From positions 12,710 through 28,309 of the forward strand of contig NZ_JAQIVI010000059.1 in NCBI RefSeq assembly GCF_028618695.1: 15,600 nt of DNA, written 5' to 3'. The notes beneath the pieces were generated by a model, which saw only the letters and a program-made list of their open reading frames with translations, ran no database searches and was not told the origin of the DNA. Positions 7,055 to 14,911 of this stretch are shown piece by piece (positions within the stretch are counted from its first letter, which is position 1; each line of letters begins with the position of its first letter). This stretch comes from Natrinema soli (GTDB lineage: Archaea; Halobacteriota; Halobacteria; Halobacteriales; Natrialbaceae). Position numbers and translations under genes: made by a program.

Positions 7055-7963
7055 TTACTCGAACGTCGAGCGGATGTCGGCCGCGACATCGTTGACGAGT
7101 TCTCGAGATCGGGTCAGGTCCATCGGTTCGACGAGGAACTGCGCGATGCCGTGGATGGCGTCGTCGTAGTTGACGTGGTTGACCGGGACGCCCGCCGCTT
7201 CGAGTCGGGAGGCGTAGGTGGCGCCCTCGTCGCGCAGGCGGTCGAACCCGCAGGTGATGACCGTCGCCGGCGGCAGTCCCTCTAGACTCCGCGCCTGTAG
7301 CGGCGACGCGTAGGGGTTCTTCCCGTCGACACGGTGTCGAACGAGTAGTCGGTGACGGGGTAGATGAGTACTGTCGAGCGATGTCCGGGCCGTCACGGTC
7401 GCGGGCCATCAACGCCACCGCGGCCGCGAGGTTGCCGCCGGCGGAGTCGCCGGCGACGGCGACGTTGTCGGTATCGACCTGCATCGCCTGCGCGTTGTCG
7501 AACACCCACTCGAGGGCGGTGTGACAGCCCTCGACGGGCGTCGGGAACGTGTGTTCGGGCGCGAGACGGTAGTCACCCGACACCACCATCGAGTCCGTCT
7601 CGTTCGTCAGGGCCCGACACGTCTCGTCGTGCGTATCGACGTCGCCGAGAACCCATCCGCCGCCGTGGTAGTACACGACTGTCGAATGCGGCCCTCGCCC
7701 TCCGGGACGTACACGCGGACGGGGATGCCGTCATCGCCGATCTTCAGGTCCATCACGTCCCCGACCAGTTCGGGTTCCTCCGGGTCGGGGAACATGTGTT
7801 TCATGAACTCCCTGCCACCTTCCGGCGACAGCGACAAGAGTGACGGCGCCGGGGCGGCCCCCATCTGTTCGAGCAGGCCGGCGATTTCGGGGTGCAGTTC
7901 GTCTGCCGCGGAAACATCTGGTTGATTAGTTGATATAGTGTGAAGTGCTACCGTACAACGCAT
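7055..7963 (-). pseudogene. HSL-type alpha/beta-hydrolase (esterase), broken
   Basis: Three pieces in different frames make one hormone-sensitive-lipase-type esterase. The N-terminal piece reads ELHPEIAGLLEQMGAAPAPS to VRVYVPEGEG. After a missing base near 7690 comes the oxyanion motif YYHGGGW, DYRLAPEH and the nucleophile motif GDSAGG (Ser at 7443-7445). Restoring a base near 7371 gives VLIYPVTDYSFDT. The last piece holds DGKNPYASPLQARS, acid-residue region CGFDRLRDEG and base His in IHGIAQF. Between FDT and DGKNPY about 25-30 residues usual for the family appear absent, at about 7325-7335. With two 1-base losses and an internal deletion it should be inactive. It follows the MFS gene by 14 bases on the same strand, so the two were probably co-transcribed. 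The first ~17 residues from 7963 look non-native. Original substrate unknown. Confidence 0.82.
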
Positions 7964-7977
7964 TAGAGTTAGTGATT

Positions 7978-9165
7978 TTACTCGTTACTCGCGCCGGGTG
8001 ACGGGCCTCGCTCCGGAGCCGTGATCCGCCGGACTTCTCGTGACGCGAGTACGGCGATCGCGATCTCCAGTCCGCCAGCCGCAAGGAACGCCGGCAGGTA
8101 GCCGTAGAGTTCCGTGACGGTTCCGCCGACGAGAAACCCGCTCAGCATCCCGAGGCTCCCGAACACGTTGAACCCGCCCATTGCCGCACCGCGTTCCGAC
8201 GCTGGCACGATGTCGGTGACGAGCGCCATCGTCGTCGGTGAGACCAACGCGCCACAGATACCGACGAGAACCATCAGCCCTGCCGCGATACTGTATCTCG
8301 GTGCGAAGACGACAGCGATGATCGTCACCCCGTACAGCATCGATCCGACGACAACAGGGAGGAACCGGCCGATCCGATCGGAGAGTGATCCGACTGGATA
8401 CTGGAACACCGCGAACGGCACGAAGAACAACGCCAGCGTGAATCCTGCTGTAGCAGCGTCAATTCCGAACGCGTCTCTGAAATAGGCGACGCCTGTCAGC
8501 GCGAAGAATCCAGCAGTCAAGCGGTCGATGTAGCCGAACGCGAACGGGACGAGCAACGTCGGGCGAGTTCGGACGCGGGTAATGACTGTGCCGACCGGGA
8601 GCCCGCCGCCAGCGCTCCGGTCGGGAACCGTCCACGCCAGGGCGGCCGCACCAGCGAGCAGCACTGCCCCACCGTACAGTGGCGCGAGCGGATCGAGACC
8701 TGTGAGTTGTCCGCCGACGACTGATCCGAGTGCGGCCCCGAGTCCGATAGCCGTTCCGGCCGCACCCATGTTTCGGCCGTGGCCACCCGAGAGGTCCATC
8801 AGCATCGTGATCGACAGCGAAAACGCACCGATCGTGAACGCCCCGCCAACGACGCGCAACAGTAACACGACCCCGAACCCGAGACCGAGAGAGGGCGCGA
8901 ACACGACCGCTAGATAACTCGCTGCACCGCCCGCAGCGCCAAGCACGACGAGTGGGGATCGAGTGCCGAGCGAATCACTCACGATGCCCCACAGGACGGC
9001 ACAGACGACGAACGCACCGAACTCGGCGACCAAGAACCACGTCCCCGCGAGAATGCTCTCGCCGCCGCCCAGCACCGAGACGATCTCGTCAAGCCCCGGA
9101 TAGAGAAACACCTGTGAAACGAGGACAGTCCAGACGACGAGCGCAAGTCGGGATCGGTCACTCAT
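7978..9165 (-). CDS. Major facilitator superfamily transporter
   Basis: An intact 12-span MFS protein of 395 residues from the ATG at 9165; the frame is open to 9213. I prefer 9165 because GAGGAG, a Shine-Dalgarno-like run, precedes it by about nine bases and the sequence then opens with MSDRSRLALVVWTVLVSQVF, a normal cytoplasmic start plus first span. The loop 2-3 motif appears as GIVSDSLGTRSPL, and the equivalent second-half loop is VGSLSDRIGRFLP, both typical of drug/proton antiporters and related efflux carriers. A later DIVPASERGAAMGGFN is also MFS-like. The C-terminus is short and polar. The esterase pseudogene follows 14 bases downstream, suggesting an operon. Substrate unknown; drug/metabolite efflux is the usual guess. 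No lesions. Confidence 0.92.
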   Translation of the reverse strand: MSDRSRLALVVWTVLVSQVFLYPGLDEIVSVLGGGESILAGTWFLVAEFGAFVVCAVLWGIVSDSLGTRSPLVVLGAAGGAASYLAVVFAPSLGLGFGVVLLLRVVGGAFTIGAFSLSITMLMDLSGGHGRNMGAAGTAIGLGAALGSVVGGQLTGLDPLAPLYGGAVLLAGAAALAWTVPDRSAGGGLPVGTVITRVRTRPTLLVPFAFGYIDRLTAGFFALTGVAYFRDAFGIDAATAGFTLALFFVPFAVFQYPVGSLSDRIGRFLPVVVGSMLYGVTIIAVVFAPRYSIAAGLMVLVGICGALVSPTTMALVTDIVPASERGAAMGGFNVFGSLGMLSGFLVGGTVTELYGYLPAFLAAGGLEIAIAVLASREVRRITAPERGPSPGASNE

Positions 9166-9296
9166 TGGGACGAACTCCTCGCAGCACTGGCAGTTTGACC
9201 GCTCGTATCGCACCCGTGGATTCTGCTACACCTGGCCGGACAGGACCCGAAGATGGGAGGTAGCGAATGAGACAAAGGGACACCGAAGAGCGCTGA

Positions 9297-9884
9297 TTAC
9301 TCGGCGTCGACTAACGACCCGAACAGTTCTTCGGCGTCCGCTGGCACGTCGAAGTCGTGGAAGTGCTCGCCTTTCTCTTTCGTGAGAATGTTGAGCGCGG
9401 CTGCCGCACCGTCACCTGCGGAGATTACTGCCTGCCATTCCTCGGCCCGAACCATCGCGCCCGTCGTGTAAGCGTCTTGGACCGACGTCTCCATCGTTAC
9501 GTCCACGTCGACAACGTCCTCATCGGTGAACGAACAGCCCAGTTCATCCGCAAGATCGCGGTTTGCCCCCGTCGCTAACACGACGTAGTCTGCCGTGTGC
9601 TCGTCGTCAGCTGTGGTGACGAGGAAGCCATCGTCGGTCGTCGAAACCGACGTGACTTCGGTATCTTGGTGACGGGTGACGCCAAAATCATCGACTTGTT
9701 CCCGGAGCGTGGATATGTAGTTCGACCCGTCGATTGACCCGATCCCGGGGTAATTGAATAAGTGGGCCTTGTGTAGCCACGTCTCGTCGGTGTCGAAGAC
9801 AGTCGTTTCCAGGCCATTTTTCGCCGTGAACAGTGCGGTACTGAGACCAGCCGGACCACCGCCGATAACGAGTACATCTGCCAT
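9297..9884 (-). CDS. Short FAD-dependent oxidoreductase, thioredoxin-reductase-like
   Basis: A 195-residue flavoprotein. The N-terminal Rossmann motif is VLVIGGGPAG (glycines 8, 9, 10 and 13), the middle strand motif is VLATGA (102-107), and near the C-terminus AGDGAAAALNIL resembles the second FAD-binding motif of thioredoxin-reductase-like proteins. It lacks both the separate NAD(P)H domain and the CxxC redox pair that classical thioredoxin reductase (about 300+ residues) has, so it cannot be one. It represents a compact single-domain family whose electron donor is unclear. A TATA-like stretch at 9903-9912 lies about 26 bases upstream, supporting a leaderless start. It is divergent from a flavin monooxygenase at 10063, so a shared control region and linked redox roles are plausible but unproven. 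Confidence 0.85.
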   Translation of the reverse strand: MADVLVIGGGPAGLSTALFTAKNGLETTVFDTDETWLHKAHLFNYPGIGSIDGSNYISTLREQVDDFGVTRHQDTEVTSVSTTDDGFLVTTADDEHTADYVVLATGANRDLADELGCSFTDEDVVDVDVTMETSVQDAYTTGAMVRAEEWQAVISAGDGAAAALNILTKEKGEHFHDFDVPADAEELFGSLVDAE

Positions 9885-10062
9885 ACGAGCTTATTGCTTG
9901 ATCAGTATGAAAAACCTTCTCAATCCTATCGGTACTCGACCGGAATCAGGGAGTATACCGAGAGTCTCTCGCTGAGCAACTCCCGCAGACGGTCTGTCAA
10001 TTGGGGCGAGAAAAGTGCTGGACTAACCAAACCGTTAACCCGTGCCGTCGTCGAATCCGAGC
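9885..10062. promoter_or_regulatory. Divergent promoter region, FAD protein / monooxygenase
   Basis: 178 bases between two divergent flavoprotein genes. GTTAAC (10034-10039) lies about 27 bases before the ATG at 10063 and is a weak TATA candidate. The leftward TATA candidate is at 9903-9912. CGAGAG-T-CTCTCG (9959-9971) is a perfect 6+1+6 inverted repeat, and CGGT/ACCG (9930-9933 / 9939-9942) is a shorter one; either could be an operator. Confidence 0.5.
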
Positions 10063-11085
10063 ATGGATCTCTCTGCCGTTGACCTGTCCCCCGTTCCCAC
10101 CGATGGGACTGCGAGTGATGCATACGCGAACACCGTCGAGGCCGCACAACAGGCCGAACGGCTCGGCTTCGAACGATTCTGGGTGGCTGAACACCATGGT
10201 ATGGCTGACTCTATCGCAGGGGTGACTCCTGAAGTGCTGCTTGGCCACCTCGCCGCTGAAACGGACTCGATTCGACTCGGGTCCGGCGCGGTCCTGCTCA
10301 ATCACTACAGTCCGTTCAAGGTTGCCGAGCAGTTCGGCGTCCTCGATGCACTCGCCCCAGAACGTATCGATACGGGTCTTGGACGGGCGAACGGGTCGCC
10401 TGCTGCTGACCGCGCCCTTGGAACGGATCGACGCGTCCAGAATCCAGATGCGGACCACGCGGAGAAAATCGAAGCCGTCGTTAACCACCTCTACGACGAC
10501 TACCCCGACGAACATCCGTACAGTGACTTGCAGATTCCACGTTCGGGCACGGGAATCCCAAATCCGTGGGTGCTTGGTTCGAGTCCGTCGAGCGCGGCGA
10601 TTGCCGGCGAACTCGGGCTTCCCTATTGCTTTGCGGCGTTTATTCGACCGCAGTTTGCCACCCGCTCGTTTGAGGAGTACCGCGACCAGTTCCAATCGTC
10701 AGCACTGGCCGGAAGTCTCGACGAACCGCAGGGGATACTTGCTGTGAATGCGGTCTGTGCCGAGACTGACGAGGAGGCGGCACGGCTCCGAGCTGTGGCC
10801 GAGGCGTCATATAAGCGGATGCGACGCGGTGTCGTTGGCACAAGACCATCGGTTGAGGAAGCCATTGACGAACTCGGGGAGGTTCCCGACCCGACGCCTG
10901 CAACACTCGATGCTGATGAATGGCCACGAGCTATTTCCGGCAATCCAGAGACGCTTGCGTCACTTCTCGAACAGCTCACGGACCGCGTCGGTGTCGACGA
11001 AGTGATGATCCAGCATATCCACGCAACCCACGGAGATGCGCTCCGTTCACATACACTGCTAGCCGAGGGCATCGGACTCACGTAG
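10063..11085 (+). CDS. LLM-class flavin-dependent oxidoreductase (MsnO8-like)
   Basis: A 340-residue bacterial-luciferase-like TIM-barrel protein. Typical features are AERLGFERFWVAEHHGM near residue 40, IRLGSGAVLLNHYSPFKVAE, then LDALAPERIDTGLGRA with the conserved GLGRA end, and PWVLGSSPSSAAIAGELGLP later. This pattern is that of the MsnO8 / alkanal-monooxygenase-like group, which uses reduced FMN or F420 with oxygen or another acceptor; the substrate cannot be told. The frame opens at a GTG at 10042, but a TATA-like GTTAAC 27 bases upstream of the ATG at 10063, and MDLSAVDLSPVP as the natural family start, favour the ATG. Ends with TAG. Divergent from a compact FAD protein. Intact. Confidence 0.9.
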   Translation: MDLSAVDLSPVPTDGTASDAYANTVEAAQQAERLGFERFWVAEHHGMADSIAGVTPEVLLGHLAAETDSIRLGSGAVLLNHYSPFKVAEQFGVLDALAPERIDTGLGRANGSPAADRALGTDRRVQNPDADHAEKIEAVVNHLYDDYPDEHPYSDLQIPRSGTGIPNPWVLGSSPSSAAIAGELGLPYCFAAFIRPQFATRSFEEYRDQFQSSALAGSLDEPQGILAVNAVCAETDEEAARLRAVAEASYKRMRRGVVGTRPSVEEAIDELGEVPDPTPATLDADEWPRAISGNPETLASLLEQLTDRVGVDEVMIQHIHATHGDALRSHTLLAEGIGLT

Positions 11086-11360
11086 AACCGAGGGTCTCCG
11101 CACAGCTGAGGTAGATCCTCTGCACCTCGAAGCAATGCTCCCCGGTCCCGAGATCAGTCATCGTTGATCCAGACGACTTCAAGAAAGCGAACAGAAAGAC
11201 CGATTCATCGACAGAGTGTTGTCTCCCAATCATTACTACGCAAAAAGCAGGTGGTGACTTAGAGCGTAGCAGGCTTCGGATTTATGCCAGACAGAGTTGC
11301 GGACGGGTAACTGGCAAGTAATTCCGAATGTATTAGCATCCAGGCCAATCACGAGTCGAT

Positions 11361-11552
11361 ATGGAGTTCGATCTTCCCAGAGCGGGCGGAATACTCGTTG
11401 CGATCATCGTCATCGGCGTCGGTGGTTTGGCAGCCAGCGGCGTTATGACCGTCCAGACGGTACTCATGATGGTGCTACCGTCGATGGCGATCTTTGCGGC
11501 ACTCGCGTTCTGGCTCGGGATGAAACACGGCGAGTACCGTTCACTTCAGTAA
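11361..11552 (+). CDS. Small two-span haloarchaeal membrane protein
   Basis: A 63-residue protein with two hydrophobic segments: AGGILVAIIVIGVGGLAAS near the N-terminus and VLMMVLPSMAIFAALAFWLG near the C-terminus, ending KHGEYRSLQ. It resembles a widespread haloarchaeal small membrane family of unknown function (possibly DUF7333, from memory). TATTAG at 11331-11336 lies 25-30 bases upstream, so the ATG is well placed for a leaderless transcript. The 275 bases before it (11086-11360) hold only this promoter and nothing else I recognise. A methyltransferase fragment starts directly after its stop codon. Confidence 0.78.
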   Translation: MEFDLPRAGGILVAIIVIGVGGLAASGVMTVQTVLMMVLPSMAIFAALAFWLGMKHGEYRSLQ

Positions 11553-12462
11553 CGCGACGGACCGACGGCGACGCGTCGGTGAGAGCAATTAACGGAACGG
11601 CCGAGCTGCTCCCGGTCGCCGACGACAGTGCGGACATCTCGCACACAAGGATATCGTTCCACCACTTGGCAGATCAACGGCCCAGGATCCGCGAGGTCGG
11701 CTACTCGGAGTGGTACCAACCACACGTCGTCGGGTCGAGTCAGCGCCGTCTGGTCATGGAAGTCGGATCGGGAATCGCGTCGCACCTGTCCGCCACGGAC
11801 GGAGTGCGGCTCCTCGATGTCGGCTGTGGACGAGGCGGTCCGGCGAGCCACCTCGCCGATCGGTTCGGCTTCCGAGTTACCGGACTGGATCTCGTTCCGT
11901 ACAACCTCGAGCGGGCAACCGAGAACGCACGTGAGAAGCACGTCGAGACCGAGTTCGTTGTCGGCGACGCCACGTAGCGCCCGATCGCGACGGACTCGTT
12001 TACCGCCTGTACAGCCATCGATGCCCTCGTCTGTCTCCCCGACCGGAACAGTGTCTTCGCTGGGATCGCGGATGTTCTCGAGCCTGAGGGGGTTCTCGTC
12101 CTCTCCGACCTGGTGGTGCAGTCCGACGTGACTGAGACAGAACGAGGGGTCGTCGACTCGTTTGCAGACGCGTGGGATATGCCGTCAATGGGGGCTGTCA
12201 AGCAGTACACGGCCGCTCTCAAAGACGCGAGTCTCGAACTCAAGACGGTCGAGATCATCACGAGCCACAGCGTCGGGCGGTTCTGGAAGTGGACAACGCT
12301 GTATCTTCAGCTTCTCGGGGCCCGATTCGGTCGCTCATCGAACCACTGTTACGAGCGTATGACCTCGATCCAACGGCGATCACCAAACAGGTGAGGGCCG
12401 CGCACCGTGCGTTGCCGTTCCTACAGCACGTCATCCTCGTTGCGAAAGCGAAGGCGCTCTGA
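11553..12462 (+). pseudogene. Chimeric SAM-methyltransferase pseudogene
   Basis: One continuous frame joins two methyltransferase pieces. The first (11553 to about 11697) is an internal fragment with the post-motif-II signature NGTAELLPVADDSAD and SFHHLADQRPRIREV. It runs straight into what looks like another methyltransferase's beginning (YSEWYQPHVVGSSQRRL), SAM motif I LLDVGCGRGGPASHLADRFG and TGLDLVPYNLERA. TAG at 11975-11977 interrupts it; the same frame resumes as PIATDSFTACTAIDAL, VLEPEGVLVLSDLV and GRFWKWTTLYLQLLG. A missing base in GGGGCCC (12317-12323) shifts the frame; the restored end reads RALPFLQHVILVAKAKAL to TGA 12460-12462. The second gene is thus nearly complete but has an amber and a frameshift. 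Target unknown; it resembles small-molecule methyltransferases. The fusion itself probably arose by deletion. Confidence 0.72.
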
Positions 12463-12471
12463 CTTCGCTAC

Positions 12472-13134
12472 TCACACGAAACGAGGAAGAATCGAGCCTT
12501 TATGTCGGCGTTTGAGCGTCCCACGGACGATTGGGACGATCCGCGGGATATCATCCAGCCGTGTGTAATCGACGAGTTCGAATCGATCGTCGTCTCGAAA
12601 TATTTCGTCCGTCTCGCGATTCAGGTGACACCCGCCAGCGACGGTGTGCCACGCGGGCGCGAGTACGTCGTGGGCGACACCTACGGCGCCCTCTCCGCGG
12701 ACGTGCTCGAGAAACCGGAACTCGCCACCTAGCTTCAGTACCCGGGCATCTCGGAGAGTGCGGCGTCAAAATCGGGGATGGTACAAAACACGAGTGACGC
12801 GATGACGACGTCGAAGGAGTCGTCTGCGAACGGAAGTGCTTCTGCACCGGTGCTTTCAATCTCGATGTCAAGCCTGAGGTCGCGTGCTCGTTCGAGCGCT
12901 TTCCGGCGCATATGTGGGTCTGGCTCTGTCGTGAACAGTGTGACATTTCCGCCGTCAACAACTGCTTCCCCGAAAGTACGGAAACATTGCACCTGTCCCC
13001 GCACCGAGGTCCAGAACCGTCCCGGAGATGTCATCCACGAGATAGTGGCGGTGTTCGGCAAGCACGGTTCGTTCTGCCGGTTTCATCACCGGATTGTACA
13101 GTCGCGCGAATATCGGATAAAACAGTTCAGTCAT
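12472..13134 (-). pseudogene. UbiE-like SAM-methyltransferase with two compensating frameshifts
   Basis: A full-length (220-residue equivalent) class I methyltransferase hidden by two 1-base indels. From the ATG at 13134 it reads MTELFYPIFARLYNPVMKPA, AEHRHYLVDD, then motif I VLDLGAGTGAMFPYF. One extra G in the run at 12968-12971 shifts to the frame giving VTLFTTEPDPHMRRKALERA and GAEALPFADDSFDVVIASL. A lost base at about 12747 restores the first frame for ARVLKLGGEFRFLEHV, HTVAGGCHLNRETDEIF and RFELVDYTRLDD, ending at TGA 12472-12474. The two indels cancel. Without them the product is a normal haloarchaeal UbiE-type enzyme of unknown substrate. As written, translation ends soon after the first shift. 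It converges on the chimeric methyltransferase with 9 bases between stops. No clear TATA box is seen for it. Confidence 0.78.
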
Positions 13135-13160
13135 CTATATATTCCCGTTCAGTGTCATGA
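13135..13160 (+). promoter_or_regulatory. Likely promoter of the membrane-protein gene
   Basis: TATATA (13136-13141) lies about 20-25 bases before the ATG at 13157 and the GTG at 13161, and only a few bases from the minus-strand methyltransferase ATG, so it can serve only the rightward gene. Spacing suits the GTG slightly better. Confidence 0.4.
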
Positions 13161-13651
13161 GTGTTTCCGTGGGCAACCCTTCCGGAGTCACTTCGGCTCC
13201 CGTTCAAGCAGCCGCGTATCGAGCACTGGCCAGTGACGTACACCGTCGGCATCTGGTTGTGGATTCTCGGCTTCCCAGCGATATTCTTCGCGGGCTACAG
13301 ACGATTCGGAACTCGGACACCGTTCGGATCAACGCTGTGGCTGGCAGGTCTCCCAACGCTGGCGATGCTCGGATGGACCACGTACTGTCGGTTCTTCTAG
13401 CCGAAGCTCCACCCGCCCACCTGGAACGCCCCCGCCTACACGTTCGTTTGTTGGCTGTACTGTTCGACCTATGACGCCGTCTGGAGCAACACAGCCTATG
13501 CAATCGCGCTCCTCGGCGTCGTCGCCATGTTCCTCGTACTCCAGCGAACACGGACGCGTGGGTACGCACTCTTCGGGTTCGGCGTACTGGCACTACCGCT
13601 GGACTGCCAGCTCTATACGAGGGATACCGTCAAGCAAGAAGGGAGGGCTAG
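13161..13651 (+). pseudogene. Multi-span membrane protein with amber and frameshift
   Basis: A membrane protein of about 163 residues when repaired. It begins near MFPWATLPESLRLPFKQPRI (GTG at 13161; an ATG at 13157 is in another frame), then TYTVGIWLWILGFPAIFFAG and FGSTLWLAGLPTLAMLGW. A TAG at 13398-13400 interrupts the frame. It continues as PKLHPPTWNAPAYTFVCW, NTAYAIALLGVVAMFLVLQR and ALFGFGVLALPL. A missing base near 13604 (GAC-TGCC for GACCTGCC) shifts to a frame giving LPALYEGYRQARREG and TAG at 13649-13651. The last bases overlap the integrase stop: the palindrome CTAG serves both convergent genes. The layout, with FPW and WP near the start, faintly resembles the haloarchaeal TIGR04206 membrane family, unconfirmed. 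Function unknown. Confidence 0.62.
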
Positions 13652-14911
13652 CTGTCCTCTGCAATCCCTGAGACCGGGTCGATCTCGTTGAGTGCTTCAG
13701 TCGCCACATCGCCGAGTTCTCCGGCTTCGATGTGAGAATTGCGCTCTCGAACCATCTCCTCGGAGTTATCCAAGTACCGGGCGGCGACTGTATATCCGAA
13801 GGCTCGGACGAGGACCTCGCCCATCCCGCGGCGGCCGCCGTGTGGAGCAAGATACTCGTGGTTCGGATGGTCGATCTCGATACCGGCCGCATCCGTGAGC
13901 CGCCGAAGAATCGAGCGAGCGCCGTCGGTGGTAATCGACTTCGGGCAGATATCCTCTTCGAGGGCCAATAGCAAATCCCTCGCGTAGGCGTCTCGCCGTT
14001 CCTGTATAGCCTCGGGTTGGGCGCCTTGATCAGTCAATTCCTCCCGAACCAAGTTCGCCAAGGTCCGCTGGTCGAACGTCGGGAACACCGGCCACCGGTC
14101 CGTCGGCGGATCCAGCAGTTTCCGGTAGCTCCGCAACGGTGCAATCACCGGGTCGGGGAGACTGGCGGCGTCCCACTGCTGTTTCTTCCGATAGACGTCC
14201 ATACTCCCGTCCTCGAGGTCGATGTCTTCCCACCGAACGCCACGGCGGCGCGGGTCGTCGGGATCTCGGAGAAGCTCCCCCACGCGGACAGCCGTGTACG
14301 CGAGCTCGAACACGAGCGCCCGATCACGGGTCGCCTTCAGCGCCGCATATCGGGCTCGTTGCTTGTCAAATTGGGCTACGTTGTTGGGAATGGTGGTGTA
14401 GTCCTCGATGGCCTCACACGCCTGCTCGTCGACGTGCCGGGTGAGTGCGTGGCGCTGCTCGGGCGTCCAGACCTGCTGATCACCAGGCTTCCGGCCGTCG
14501 TCATCGGGGAGTGGTGCGGTCGCACTCGCTCGCTGGGCGTAGTGGGCTTCGAGGTACCCCTCGTTGACACACCAGCCACACCACGCCGAAATTTAGGCGT
14601 AGTAGGCCTGGACCGTGTTCTGCTTGAGTCCCCGGTCCCCAGAAAGGTGCCGAGCGTACTCCCGGAACACCCGCTCGTCGAGATCCTCGAAGGTCGGGTC
14701 GCGGTCGACGTCCTCGGGAGTAATCCCGGTATAGTTTGTCGTCCCACTCACCCGCAGCCCACTCCGCAAATCTGTCGAGCTCACGGGCGGCGTTCCGGCG
14801 GTAGTTCCCGCCCTCGCCGCCCCGACCCTTCCCCTTGTCCTGGAGATAGCGGTCGAAGGAACTCCGTAACGGACGCCCTGCGGGTTCCTGTCCGTTGGTG
14901 TCGTCGATCAT
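13648..14911 (-). pseudogene. Tyrosine-recombinase (phage-type) integrase, inactivated
   Basis: A haloarchaeal integrase of about 420 residues when repaired. The N-terminal SAM-like core-binding domain starts at the ATG 14911 (MIDDTNGQEPAGRPLRSSFD, NYRRNAARELDRFAEWAA). One extra A in the run at 14735-14737 shifts the frame; the next part reads TGITPEDVDRDPTFEDLDE and QNTVQAYYA, then TAA at 14593-14595, then SAWCGWCVNEGYLEAHYAQ. The catalytic domain shows the first Arg (AYTAVRVGELL), the HxxR box (APHGGRRGMGEV) and RERNSHIEAGEL. In relatives I recall Tyr in RERYSHI; here the codon at 13738-13740 encodes Asn, so the nucleophile seems lost. Start overlaps the toxin's original stop (ATGA). It would have moved the element carrying this operon; three lesions argue it is dead. 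Confidence 0.88.

Noticed and set aside
12502..12732. A 76-codon plus-strand ORF that looks acidic and protein-like
   Set aside because: The minus strand here encodes the C-terminal part of the UbiE-like methyltransferase (GGEFRFLEHV, AGGCHLNRETDEIF), which explains the region better.
101..13168. AGTGTTTCC repeated at 101-109, 506-514 and 13160-13168
   Set aside because: Only one copy sits at a promoter in a meaningful position; three 9-mers in this length, without flanking conservation, are weak evidence.
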